Of a DNA stretch of 33,279 bases, positions 1-6,145 are shown in pieces. The DNA is from Lachnospiraceae bacterium. Lineage in GTDB: Bacteria; Bacillota; Clostridia; Lachnospirales; Lachnospiraceae. The number at the start of each line of letters is the position of its first letter. Position 1 is the stretch's first letter. The notes beneath the pieces were generated by a model. The model did no database searches and was not told the DNA's origin. It was given only the letters and a program-made list of their open reading frames with translations. The DNA is taken from positions 1 through 33,279 of the forward strand of contig JAILOV010000017.1 of assembly GCA_024690605.1 (NCBI GenBank). Direction: 5' to 3'. Position numbers and translations under genes: made by a program.

Positions 1-237
1 TTGAAAGCCAACACAGCTTATGCCCTGAAGGATTCTTTCAAGGAGTCATCCGCCATAATACACGTGTATGTTGGTGAAAAGGAAAATCGTGTGATTCTCC
101 GCTCCGCGGACTCCATCTGCCGGATGCTTCCTTCCTGTGAGTTACATCGGATGGAAGGACTCAGACATGGAGAGTTTTCGATCAATCATGTGGATCAGTA
201 CGCGAATGCGATCCGGCAGATTACCAGGGTCGGATGA
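1..237 (+). CDS. C-terminal fragment of an alpha/beta hydrolase-like protein (cut by window edge)
   Basis: The frame is open from the first base to the TGA at 235-237, giving 78 residues; the real start lies outside the window. The stretch VYVGEKENRVIL, followed by LHRMEGLRHGEFSINH, looks like the last third of an alpha/beta hydrolase: a beta-strand/loop, then a loop with the expected late catalytic His (RHGEF), then a closing helix. This is pattern recognition on a short piece; the nucleophile elbow is not visible, so the substrate cannot be stated. Confidence 0.45.
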   Translation: MKANTAYALKDSFKESSAIIHVYVGEKENRVILRSADSICRMLPSCELHRMEGLRHGEFSINHVDQYANAIRQITRVG

Positions 238-449
238 GAAATGTATTGTATGCCTGGGGCACTGTGTGGACGCGGATCTGACGCTGGAACTGACGAGGGA
301 AGGGTTATAAAAAAGGCATGAGAGAAGGAGACGATCAAATGAGAGACATCTGGGACAGATATCTGAAAGGTAAACCTATATGACAGCCGGCTTGCCGGGT
401 TAATGAATCCATAGTTGGCATAAAGAATTGTGATTCGGAGGATAAGGAT
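238..449 (+). other. Intergenic stretch with coding debris
   Basis: No convincing gene. One frame starting near 233 reads CIVCLGHCVDADLTLELTR and stops at about 309, which looks like the tail of a protein but has no start. A 14-codon frame at 339-383 (MRDIWDRYLKGKPI) has a good ribosome site (GAAGGAG at 324-330) and then stops at once. These look like the truncated end and beginning of lost genes, or a very short peptide; I cannot tell which. Confidence 0.3.
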
Positions 450-878
450 ATGTTCAATTATGTATGGCCGATCGCTTTGGTGATCCTGTCAAATGTCGTA
501 TATCAGATCTGTGCGAAGTCCGTGCCAAAAGAAATGAATCCATTTGCATCGCTGACGGTTACCTATATTGTCGGCGCTGTTGCCAGTGTGATCCTGTATT
601 TTGTCCTTGGGAAGAACGGCAATCTGGTAAAAGAATACGGTAAACTGAACTGGGCACCATTTGTACTCGGCATCGTGATCGTGGGATTGGAAACAGGATG
701 GATTTATGCATATAAAGCCGGTTGGCAGGTAAGCACGGGGTTTATTGTACAGAGTGCAGTGCTCGCAGTAATGCTTCTTGTTGTTGGGTATTTCCTGTAT
801 CATGAGGCGTTCACCCGGAACAAGGTGATTGGCGTTGTTATATGCCTGGTCGGGCTTGTGTTCATAAACTACAAGTAA
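450..878 (+). CDS. Small EamA/DMT-superfamily membrane protein
   Basis: The product is 142 residues and almost entirely hydrophobic, with about five membrane segments (roughly 4-20, 32-54, 68-86, 97-117 and 122-140) and short charged loops. Start MFNYVWPIALVILSNVVYQ, the late glycine-rich helix and the ending LVGLVFINYK are typical of half-size EamA-like members of the drug/metabolite transporter superfamily, which probably act as dimers. The ribosome site is GGAGGA at 437-442. The substrate is unknown. Downstream genes follow on the same strand with short gaps, so co-transcription is possible. Confidence 0.7.
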   Translation: MFNYVWPIALVILSNVVYQICAKSVPKEMNPFASLTVTYIVGAVASVILYFVLGKNGNLVKEYGKLNWAPFVLGIVIVGLETGWIYAYKAGWQVSTGFIVQSAVLAVMLLVVGYFLYHEAFTRNKVIGVVICLVGLVFINYK

Positions 879-908
879 AAGGAAAACATAACTGTCTTAG
901 GGGGAATC

Positions 909-1277
909 ATGAAAAAATGGTATGACGAAGAATATGAGTTTACGGTAGAAGTAACAGGCTTTTTGCATGGGGATCATACAGAGAGGTATTGCCGTAACGG
1001 TGAAGAAGTCGGTGATGTCTATCAATGTACTTATGGATGCCCGGTCAATGAGGATGGTTACGGGATCTGTTCAAAGACAATGATGATGCTGTATCCTCTG
1101 ATGGAGGCTGTCAGAAGCGGCGGTGATCTTACCCGGGTCGGTGGCGACGGGAAGTACACAAAAACGGTTGTATGTCCGGACGGTTGCGTGATCTTCAGGC
1201 TGACAGCAAAGCCGCTGGGAAATGAAAACTTCCATACCGGTGGATTCTGGGATTATCCTGACGAAACACAGAATTAA
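909..1277 (+). CDS. TIGR04076-like small cysteine-containing protein
   Basis: A 122-residue soluble protein with six cysteines (in YCRNG, QCTYGCP, GICSK and VVCPDGC). The order 'beta-strand, Y-C, G-x-C, long helix ending in a G-G-D-L turn, then C-P-D-G-x-V-x-F' is what I associate with the TIGR04076 family of uncharacterised proteins in anaerobes. No enzymatic role is established that I know of. The start ATG 909 follows GGGGGAA at 900-906, a short spacing. The family call is from memory of the motif order and has moderate certainty. Confidence 0.55.
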   Translation: MKKWYDEEYEFTVEVTGFLHGDHTERYCRNGEEVGDVYQCTYGCPVNEDGYGICSKTMMMLYPLMEAVRSGGDLTRVGGDGKYTKTVVCPDGCVIFRLTAKPLGNENFHTGGFWDYPDETQN

Positions 1278-1299
1278 GGGATGAAAAGGAAAGAGAAGA

Positions 1300-1761
1300 A
1301 TGATCATAACGATTACGGATGCAAATGAAAAACAGGCTGTCGCAAGAAAAGTGCTGGAGGATCTTACCGAATGGTTTGAGGTAAAAGAGAGCCGGGAAGG
1401 CTATATCCACGACTGCGCAGACTGGACATTTCTCGCGGCAAAGGATGATGATCGGATCATGGGATTCCTGTGCCTGAAGAAAACGGGAGATGCCACGGTT
1501 GAGCTGGCTGTTATGGGCGTGATGAAGGAATACCACAGAAACGGAGTCGGCCGAGAACTTGTCGAAAAGGCTAAAGAAGCGGCGAGGGCCCTGGGATACG
1601 GATTCATGCAGGTCAAAACGGTGAAGATGGGCGTGTATGAGGATTATGACAGGACAAATCTGTTTTACATAAGCTGTGGTTTCAAGGAACTGGAAGTGTT
1701 TCCTCTCCTATGGGATGAGGCTAATCCCTGTCAGATCTATGTGATGTCTTTGAAAACATAA
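1300..1761 (+). CDS. GNAT-family N-acetyltransferase
   Basis: 153 residues with a GNAT fold: an N-terminal helix, the strand AAKDDDRIMGFLCL, strand 4 VELAVMGVMKEYHRNG, then the acetyl-CoA loop R-N-G-V-G (about residues 80-84) starting the helix GRELVEKAKEAARALG, and the late beta-bulge region LFYISCGFKEL. The substrate cannot be inferred. The ribosome site AAGGAAAGAGAAG lies just upstream of ATG 1300. It may share a transcript with the two preceding genes. Confidence 0.85.
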   Translation: MIITITDANEKQAVARKVLEDLTEWFEVKESREGYIHDCADWTFLAAKDDDRIMGFLCLKKTGDATVELAVMGVMKEYHRNGVGRELVEKAKEAARALGYGFMQVKTVKMGVYEDYDRTNLFYISCGFKELEVFPLLWDEANPCQIYVMSLKT

Positions 1762-1787
1762 AACAAAACATTCCACCACAGGTGTAG

Positions 1788-1816
1788 TTGACGAACTTAA
1801 ATAAGCGTCGTAAAAT
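1788..1816 (+). promoter_or_regulatory. Sigma-A promoter upstream of the tRNA region
   Basis: TTGACG at 1788-1793 and TAAAAT at 1811-1816 are separated by 17 bases. It is the only good promoter I see between the GNAT gene and tRNA-Tyr, so it probably drives the whole tRNA/XRE cluster through a leader of about 215 bases. Confidence 0.65.
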
Positions 1817-1852
1817 GCCGATAAAGGTTTCAGAAAGGAATGTACCAAAACC

Positions 1853-1972
1853 ATGAGAATGAACACGATGACAACTGCATACCCGGCGTCACAGCCTGCA
1901 GCCCTGTATTTGCTTTATGCAAAAACGGGTTACTTATCGTGTGGACAAAACATCATGGCGACGCGCGAATAA
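1853..1972 (+). CDS. Possible 39-residue leader peptide with four Tyr codons
   Basis: ATG 1853 to TAA 1970-1972, preceded at a long spacing by AGAAAGGAA (1832-1840). The peptide includes TAYPASQPAALYLLYAKTGY, with four Tyr in 39 residues, and lies between the promoter at 1788 and a terminator that immediately precedes tRNA-Tyr. That arrangement would suit a leader peptide, but the coding potential of a frame this short is weak. It could equally be chance or debris. Confidence 0.3.
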   Translation: MRMNTMTTAYPASQPAALYLLYAKTGYLSCGQNIMATRE

Positions 1973-1999
1973 CGCGCAAAGATCATAAGCGTGATCAAG

Positions 2000-2032
2000 G
2001 CCTGCTGTGGGAGTCCACAGCAGGCTTTTTTC
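2000..2032 (+). terminator. Intrinsic terminator just before tRNA-Tyr
   Basis: Perfect 11-bp stem GCCTGCTGTGG / CCACAGCAGGC with a GAGT loop, followed by six T (2026-2031). It ends only 8 bases before tRNA-Tyr, and no promoter fits between them. Two smaller hairpins precede it: GCGCG/CGCGC at 1963-1977 and GATCA/TGATC at 1981-1996. Confidence 0.85.
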
Positions 2033-2039
2033 TTCCTAT

Positions 2040-2121
2040 GGGTCGGTACCGTAGCGGCGAGCGGAGCAGACTGTAAATCTGTGACATGGAAACATCGAAG
2101 GTTCGAGTCCTTCCCGGCCCA
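2040..2121 (+). tRNA. tRNA-Tyr (anticodon GTA)
   Basis: Class II cloverleaf: acceptor GGGTCGG pairs with CCGGCCC (one G-T) plus discriminator A2121; anticodon stem GCAGA/TCTGT with loop CTGTAAA carries GTA at 2072-2074; a variable arm closes with ATG/CAT around GAAA; T-arm GAAGG-TTCGAGT-CCTTC is fully paired. All stems fit, so this is a normal tRNA-Tyr. CCA is not encoded. Confidence 0.93.
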
Positions 2122-2127
2122 TTTTTT

Positions 2128-2198
2128 CGAGATCGTGGTGTAATGGCAGCACGCTTGGCCTGGGACCAAGAGGCACGGTTCGAATCCGGCGATTTCGA
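2128..2198 (+). tRNA. tRNA-Pro-like gene (anticodon TGG), atypical fold
   Basis: The anticodon stem CTTGG/CCAAG encloses CCTGGGA, giving TGG at 2161-2163. The acceptor strands CGAGATCG (2128-2135) and CGATTTCG (2190-2197) pair over eight positions with one G-T; T8-G9-like TG follows; the D-stem is GTGT/GCAC. The T-arm is then left with only four positions, ACGG-TTCGAAT-CCGG, one of them mismatched. Counted as 7/5 the T-stem has two mismatches. The base before the anticodon is C, where nearly all tRNAs have T33. C1-G72 with discriminator A suits tRNA-Pro. It is either an unusual tRNA, as phages sometimes carry, or a decaying copy. Confidence 0.6.
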
Positions 2199-2240
2199 TT
2201 GATCATTATTTGTATGATAAAGAGAAGGGTGGTAACAACG

Positions 2241-2465
2241 ATGAAAACAGTGGATATGGAGGCTACAGGGATCCGGATCGACAGGATGCGGCAGGAACGT
2301 GGCATGACGGTGGCGGATGTCATGGCTACGATCGGCTTTACATCTCCCAATACCTTCAGCAAATGGAAGAAGGGAAAGTGCATGCCTACGATCGACAATC
2401 TGGTTGCATTGGCTGATATATTTGGCTGCAGCATAGGAGATATCGTTGCCGTAAAGACGGTATGA
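2241..2465 (+). CDS. Small XRE-family helix-turn-helix regulator
   Basis: 74 residues that are little more than one Cro/cI-type HTH domain: IRIDRMRQERGMTVADVMA (helices 1-2), GFTSPNTFSKWKKGK (recognition helix region) and MPTIDNLVALADIFGCSIG (helices 4-5). I chose ATG 2241 because AGAAGGG (2222-2228) lies about 12 bases upstream; in-frame TTG 2199 and ATG 2214 would add up to 14 residues without a better site. It lies between two tRNA-like genes, an arrangement typical of phage or integrative-element remnants. Confidence 0.8.
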   Translation: MKTVDMEATGIRIDRMRQERGMTVADVMATIGFTSPNTFSKWKKGKCMPTIDNLVALADIFGCSIGDIVAVKTV

Positions 2466-2493
2466 ACCGTCTGTGGGCAATGTTGCAGAACTT

Positions 2494-2581
2494 TGACAGC
2501 ATGGGCCAATGGTAAGCCGGCGGATTGCTAATCCGTCCATCGGTGTAACAGCCGGTGTCCCGGTTCAAGTCCATCTGTCAG
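2494..2581 (+). tRNA. tRNA-Ser-like gene (anticodon GCT), degenerate T-stem
   Basis: The anticodon stem GCGGA/TCCGT encloses TTGCTAA, giving GCT at 2527-2529. A long class II variable arm (CATCGG/CCGGTG, 6 bp) follows, as expected of tRNA-Ser. The ends TGACAG (2494-2499) and CTGTCA (2575-2580) pair over 6 bp. The T-arm keeps GG-TTCAAGT-CC, but the outer T-stem pairs (CCC against ATC) do not form. The 3' end overlaps the stop codon of the gene on the opposite strand. It is probably a diverged or decaying tRNA-Ser. Confidence 0.6.
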
Positions 2582-3135
2582 GAGTGTGGAAGCGTGTCGA
2601 TCGCATCGTTCATGATCTGTTCTGCATCAGCACCATAGAGATCAAGGCCGACAGCCTTGATCAGCTCCACATCCTGTATTCCGTAAAAGCTCTGCGCCAT
2701 CGTTTTGACATATCCGAAGCCGAATTCTTCGGGAACAAACGCACCGCCGGCGGTTGTAACATAGTAGAGTTTTTTCGCTCTGCAAAGTGGTTCGGGTGTT
2801 CCCTCCGGCGTGTACCGGAAGGTGATACCCACCACATTGATCTGCTCTAAGTATTGTTTCAGTGCCGCCGGAAAGGAAAGATCCCAGTATGGCGCGGCAA
2901 TAATGATCAAAGAAGCCCCGGCAAACTGTCTGGCCAGATCGAACATCGGATCCGTCCATGCTGCGGCTGCGATCAGAGAATCCCTTTTGGCAAGAAAACC
3001 GGCATCAGCGATCGGGAATTCAATTTCCGAAAGCTTTACCTCCGTTACTTCACATTGCAGATTTTGTATCAATGCATCCGCGAGTCGCCTGGTGCGGGAT
3101 CCTTCTCTGACACACGCGTTTACGAGTAAAACCAT
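2578..3135 (-). CDS. NAD(P)H-dependent flavodoxin-fold oxidoreductase (FMN/azoreductase-like)
   Basis: 185 residues with the flavodoxin-like quinone reductase pattern: strand MVLLVNACVREGSRTRRLAD supplying the FMN phosphate loop (NACVREGSRT), the central segment ASLIIIAAPYWDLSFPAALKQYLE (the A-P-Y-W-x-x-S-x-P motif of this family), and LYYVTTAGGAF near the isoalloxazine site. The family reduces quinones, azo dyes or other acceptors with NAD(P)H. ATG 3135 is preferred because GGAGG is 10 bases upstream; GTG 3141 lies only 4 bases from it. The end overlaps the tRNA-Ser-like gene on the other strand. Confidence 0.85.
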   Translation of the reverse strand: MVLLVNACVREGSRTRRLADALIQNLQCEVTEVKLSEIEFPIADAGFLAKRDSLIAAAAWTDPMFDLARQFAGASLIIIAAPYWDLSFPAALKQYLEQINVVGITFRYTPEGTPEPLCRAKKLYYVTTAGGAFVPEEFGFGYVKTMAQSFYGIQDVELIKAVGLDLYGADAEQIMNDAIDTLPHS

Positions 3136-3176
3136 GATCACACTACCTCCGAAGCAAATGCCCTCCCTGAGAGGGA

Positions 3177-3629
3177 TCAGTTTTCCTTTTCCATAAAAAC
3201 GAAGATGAGTTCATCGCTTACGGGTCTCCGATCGAACTCCCTGTATCCGTTGTGCTGATACAGACGGATATTATCCACGCTTTTTGTACTTGTAAACAGT
3301 TCATACCGTTTATCCGGGAAGCACTTCTCTATCGATGACAGAAGCTGCGTTCCATATCCGTGCCCTCTGTACGCCGGATGGACCATCAGTTTCCCGATAG
3401 AAACGGTTCCGGCATCTTCCCGTGCACGTACAGATCCGATGATCGTTCCGTCATCCGCGATCATCTTCAGGATAAGTCCGTTTCGGAATTCTTCTTCTAC
3501 CTCTTCTATCGTCTGCTTCAGCGGAGGGATGTCGTTTGTGCCGAATAGCGCGGCTTCGCTCTGATAAGCGAGGTATTGGAGATCGAGGATCTCCTTCAGA
3601 TCATCATAGTCGGCCTTATCAATATTCAT
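3177..3629 (-). CDS. GNAT-family N-acetyltransferase
   Basis: From ATG 3629 the product is 150 residues beginning MNIDKADYDDLKEILDLQ, a normal GNAT start. The core is VSIGKLMVHPAYRGHGYGTQLL, with the acetyl-CoA loop R-G-H-G-Y-G, and the C-terminal strand region VDNIRLYQHNGYREF is typical. The frame stays open upstream to ATG 3695, which would add 22 basic residues without homology to the fold, so the shorter form is preferred although its ribosome site is weak. The substrate is unknown. It lies 40 bases upstream of the oxidoreductase on the same strand. Confidence 0.82.
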   Translation of the reverse strand: MNIDKADYDDLKEILDLQYLAYQSEAALFGTNDIPPLKQTIEEVEEEFRNGLILKMIADDGTIIGSVRAREDAGTVSIGKLMVHPAYRGHGYGTQLLSSIEKCFPDKRYELFTSTKSVDNIRLYQHNGYREFDRRPVSDELIFVFMEKEN

Positions 3630-3751
3630 TGCAGTTGTACCCGTTTCATTTTTGCTGCGCCGGAAGGTCCTTAAGAAATGCATGCTGTCTTTCATGGGAT
3701 ATTATAGTTCATCCCTGCGATAAATGCACCCGCGATCGGCTCTTCTTCTGC

Positions 3752-3779
3752 TTGACAACGGGGATTCTTTATATATAAT
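3752..3779 (+). promoter_or_regulatory. Sigma-A promoter of the TetR operon
   Basis: TTGACA (3752-3757) and TATAAT (3774-3779) are 16 bases apart, upstream of the TetR-CPBP-GNAT genes. The -10 box lies inside the palindrome described next. Confidence 0.8.
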
Positions 3780-3792
3780 ATATGTTATATAA
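3769..3792 (+). promoter_or_regulatory. Near-palindrome on the -10 box, likely TetR operator
   Basis: A 24-base sequence that is its own reverse complement at 20 of 24 positions, with arms TTATATA and TATATAA. It covers the -10 element and the start region, the usual place for a TetR autorepression site. That the adjacent TetR binds it is inference; its A+T-only arms make chance symmetry more likely than usual. Confidence 0.5.
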
Positions 3793-3818
3793 CAATGATT
3801 ATAAAAAGAAGGACAACT

Positions 3819-4400
3819 ATGCCGCCGAAAGTGAGAATTACGAAAAAAATGGTTGCGGATGCCTCGTTTGAGGTGATCAGAGCAAGCGGGCATGAGAATC
3901 TGAATGCCAGAACGATATCGGAGTATCTCGGATGCTCGACGCAGCCGGTCCTGTACAGCTTCAGGACGGTGGACGAGATCCGGGAAGCCGCCTATGAGAT
4001 CACGGATGCATACCATACGGCGTTTATCATGCCAAAGGATACGGATGAGAATCCGATGCTGGCGCTGGGTCTGAATTATGTGAGATTCGGACAGGAAGAA
4101 AAGAATCTGTTCCGTTTTCTGTTCCAGACAGATAAGTTTGGCGGAAAGGACGTGGCAAATCTCATGTCTGATCCGGGTCTTTCGGAGATCATGGCGATCA
4201 TGGCGGAGGGGCTTAAGGCAGATACAGAGCAGGCGAGAGAAATGTTCCTGACTTTCTTCTGTGTGGCACATGGCATGGCGAGTCTGCTTGCCAATAATTC
4301 CATGGAATTTGACGAGGGGCAGTGCAGAAAGATGCTGGAGACGGTTTTTTATGGTATGGTCGCATCCGGGAAAGGAGTGCAGCATGATCAAACTGTATGA
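3819..4400 (+). CDS. TetR/AcrR-family transcriptional regulator
   Basis: 193 residues. The N-terminal DNA-binding domain (about 1-50) has the TetR order: ITKKMVADASFEVIRASG (helix 1), NLNARTISEYLGCSTQPVLYSF (HTH), then the linker helix. The rest is an all-helical ligand-binding and dimer domain with the C-terminal stretch MFLTFFCVAHGMASLLANN. ATG 3819 is preferred over 3795 because AGAAGGA is placed correctly before it. The last 17 bases overlap the CPBP gene, so the two are translationally coupled. It probably represses its own operon through the palindrome at 3769-3792; the ligand is unknown. Confidence 0.9.
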   Translation: MPPKVRITKKMVADASFEVIRASGHENLNARTISEYLGCSTQPVLYSFRTVDEIREAAYEITDAYHTAFIMPKDTDENPMLALGLNYVRFGQEEKNLFRFLFQTDKFGGKDVANLMSDPGLSEIMAIMAEGLKADTEQAREMFLTFFCVAHGMASLLANNSMEFDEGQCRKMLETVFYGMVASGKGVQHDQTV

Positions 4401-5100
4401 GAAGAAAGAAATACTGTTTGCAGTGCTCTGGATCGTTGCTTACTGCGTGATCCTGGGAACGATAAGAGGGAATTTCGGGGATGCGAGTGTCGCCATGCTG
4501 ATCGCGCTGCTCGTTTTTACGGCAGGGATCATCGCATTTGTAAAAGCGAATCGTCTGGAGGAAAAATACGGTCTTGCCGGATGGCCGAAGGATATGAAAA
4601 GGTATCTGTTCTTCCTGCCGGTGTGGATCCTGGCTACGGGCAACATCTGGGATGGGATCGCCCCTTCCTACCGGGGAGTCTCATTGATATACGCGGTACT
4701 CTCCATGATCCTTGTGGGCTTTGTGGAGGAAATGATCTTCAGGGGATTTCTTTTTAGGGCGATGCTCTCAAAAGATAAGACGATCGTGGCGATCCTGGTT
4801 TCTGCCGTGACATTCGGCATCGGTCATATCGTGAACCTGTTTATCGGGCAGGCAGGTTTTGAGACGGTGATGCAGATCGTTTTTGCTGTCAGCTGGGGAT
4901 TTATCCTGACAATGGTCTTTTACCGGGGCGGCAGCATGTTCCCGTGTATCACAGCACACGCCATGATCGATGCGTTGTCCTTGTTTGGAGCGGATAACGC
5001 GCTGATTGACCGGATATACATTGGTGTTACGATCGTCGTTGCGATCGTTTACTGTATATATCTTGGCAGGCTTAAAACATTTGCAGGGAGGAGCAGATGA
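4384..5100 (+). CDS. CPBP-family intramembrane glutamic protease
   Basis: 238 residues with about seven or eight membrane helices. All the CPBP (Abi/CAAX-protease) signature motifs are present: EEMIFRG with E115-E116 and R120, F-G-I-G-H (His148), and A-H-A-M-I-D (His192, Asp196). These form the active site within the membrane in the Rce1-like family. The bacterial members have roles in bacteriocin self-immunity and prenyl-protein or anti-sigma processing, none of which can be assigned here. Start ATG 4384 lies inside the TetR gene end; the stop overlaps the next start (ATGA at 5097). Confidence 0.88.
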   Translation: MIKLYEKKEILFAVLWIVAYCVILGTIRGNFGDASVAMLIALLVFTAGIIAFVKANRLEEKYGLAGWPKDMKRYLFFLPVWILATGNIWDGIAPSYRGVSLIYAVLSMILVGFVEEMIFRGFLFRAMLSKDKTIVAILVSAVTFGIGHIVNLFIGQAGFETVMQIVFAVSWGFILTMVFYRGGSMFPCITAHAMIDALSLFGADNALIDRIYIGVTIVVAIVYCIYLGRLKTFAGRSR

Positions 5101-5642
5101 AATACGATCAAAGGATCATTTTGAAAAACGGAAAAGAAGCATGGCTCAGGAACGGCGATCTCGCGGATGGAAGTGCTGTTTACGAGAATTTTAATCTTAC
5201 TCACGCGGAGACCGATTTTTTGCTTTCCTATCCCGATGAAAACAGCTTTGATCCCGATCAGGAAGCACGGTTTCTGGAAGAGAAAACAAAGAGTCTGACG
5301 GAAATAGAGATCATAGCCCTGGTGGATGGTGTTGTTGCGGGGACCGCGGGAATAGAGGCGGTGGGGACAAAACACAAGGTAAGGCACAGGGCGGAATTCG
5401 GTATCAGTGTTTTAAAGGAATACTGGGGGCTCGGCTTGGGCAAAGCACTCACGGAAGCCTGTATCAGATGCGCCAGAGAGGCCGGATACATACAGCTGGA
5501 ACTGAATGTGGTTGCCGGGAACGAAAGAGCCATTTCGATGTATCGGGATCTTGGATTTGAAGAATTCGGAAGAAATCCCCGGGGATTCCATTCCCGGACG
5601 AGCGGATTTCAGGAACTGATCTATATGCTGCTGAAACTGTAA
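5097..5642 (+). CDS. GNAT-family N-acetyltransferase (RimJ/RimL-like)
   Basis: 181 residues, coupled to the CPBP gene by an ATGA overlap and preceded by GGGAGGAG. Features: ALVDGVVAGTAGIEAVGTK (beta 2-3), AEFGISVLKEYWGLGLGKAL with the acetyl-CoA loop W-G-L-G-L-G, then LELNVVAGNERAISMYRDLG (beta 5 and the A-I-x-x-Y motif) and GFEEFGRNPRG. The N-NxxAxxxYxxLGF ending is typical of acetyltransferases of the RimJ/RimL and antibiotic type. Its operon partners suggest a stress or resistance role, but the acceptor is unknown. Confidence 0.88.
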   Translation: MKYDQRIILKNGKEAWLRNGDLADGSAVYENFNLTHAETDFLLSYPDENSFDPDQEARFLEEKTKSLTEIEIIALVDGVVAGTAGIEAVGTKHKVRHRAEFGISVLKEYWGLGLGKALTEACIRCAREAGYIQLELNVVAGNERAISMYRDLGFEEFGRNPRGFHSRTSGFQELIYMLLKL

Positions 5643-5687
5643 AGCGATGAACGTATTAATATCATTTGATATTTTATCATAAAAACC

Positions 5688-5715
5688 TTGAAAAACCAAC
5701 ATCTTGTGTTAAAAT
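5688..5715 (+). promoter_or_regulatory. Promoter of the first HU gene
   Basis: TTGAAA (5688-5693) and TAAAAT (5710-5715), spacing 16. About 57 bases separate it from ATG 5773, which has an AGGAGG-type ribosome site. Confidence 0.65.
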
Positions 5716-5772
5716 CATCTCAAAGCGCAAGATGGCGCGTAACTTACAAACGAATCACAGGAGGAAAAATCA

Positions 5773-6051
5773 ATGAACAAGGCAGAACTTGTAGCAGCGA
5801 TGGCAAAGGCCGCCGGCCTGAGCAAGGTTGATGCCGAGAAGGCTCTCAAGGCTTTCACGGACACCGTTTCCAAGGAGCTCAAGAAGAAGGGCAAGGTTCA
5901 GCTCATCGGCTTCGGCACCTTTGAGACCAGCAAGCGTGCGGCACGCACCGGCCGCAATCCGCAGACCGGCAAGGACATCAAGATCCCTGCAGCGGTTGTT
6001 CCGAAGTTCAAGGCCGGCAAGGCGCTCAAGGACATCGTCAACAAGAAGTAA
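5773..6051 (+). CDS. hup: DNA-binding protein HU, copy 1
   Basis: 92 residues, the full usual length of HU. It has the dimerising helices MNKAELVAAMAKAAGLSK, the turn KVQLIGFGTFETSKRAAR, and the DNA-clamping arm with the invariant R-x-G-R-N-P-Q-T-G and Pro at the tip (IKIPAAVVPKFKAGKALK). HU is a nucleoid protein that bends and compacts DNA. Copy 2 at 10806 differs at only two residues (Ile/Val in QLIGFG, Ile/Thr near the C-terminus). Strong G+C-biased third positions suggest high expression. Confidence 0.97.
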   Translation: MNKAELVAAMAKAAGLSKVDAEKALKAFTDTVSKELKKKGKVQLIGFGTFETSKRAARTGRNPQTGKDIKIPAAVVPKFKAGKALKDIVNKK

Positions 6052-6077
6052 GAAAACGGCGTGATGATCGCGCTATT

Positions 6078-6109
6078 GGGCCGCAGGTGAGTCAGATCTC
6101 CTGCGGCTC
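6078..6109 (+). promoter_or_regulatory. Structured hairpin after HU copy 1
   Basis: GGGCCGCAG pairs with CTGCGGCTC (one G-T), then a GT bulge, inner stem GAG/CTC and hexaloop TCAGAT. The trailing T-run is poor (TCTTTTC), so it may be a weak terminator or a stability element. The same structure follows HU copy 2, where the inner stem is GGG/CCC, a compensatory change. Confidence 0.7.
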
Positions 6110-6145
6110 TTTTCATAAGGTCCGCCTGCGGGAGGGGATGTACAG

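Larger units (their letters stand above)
5773..6109 (+). repeat. Direct repeat, copy 1 of 2 (HU gene plus 3' hairpin)
   Basis: Matches 10806-11144. I count nine base differences across the 279-base coding part (about 97% identity), including more than 90 consecutive identical bases from about 5802 to 5895. Between the stop codon and the hairpin the copies diverge clearly. Confidence 0.9.

Noticed and set aside
1840..2540. Open frames crossing the terminator and tRNA genes on both strands
   Set aside because: The minus-strand frames with SNLRCFHVTDLQSA are the well-known false translation of tRNA-Tyr; the plus-strand frame from 1840 runs through a terminator into the tRNA.
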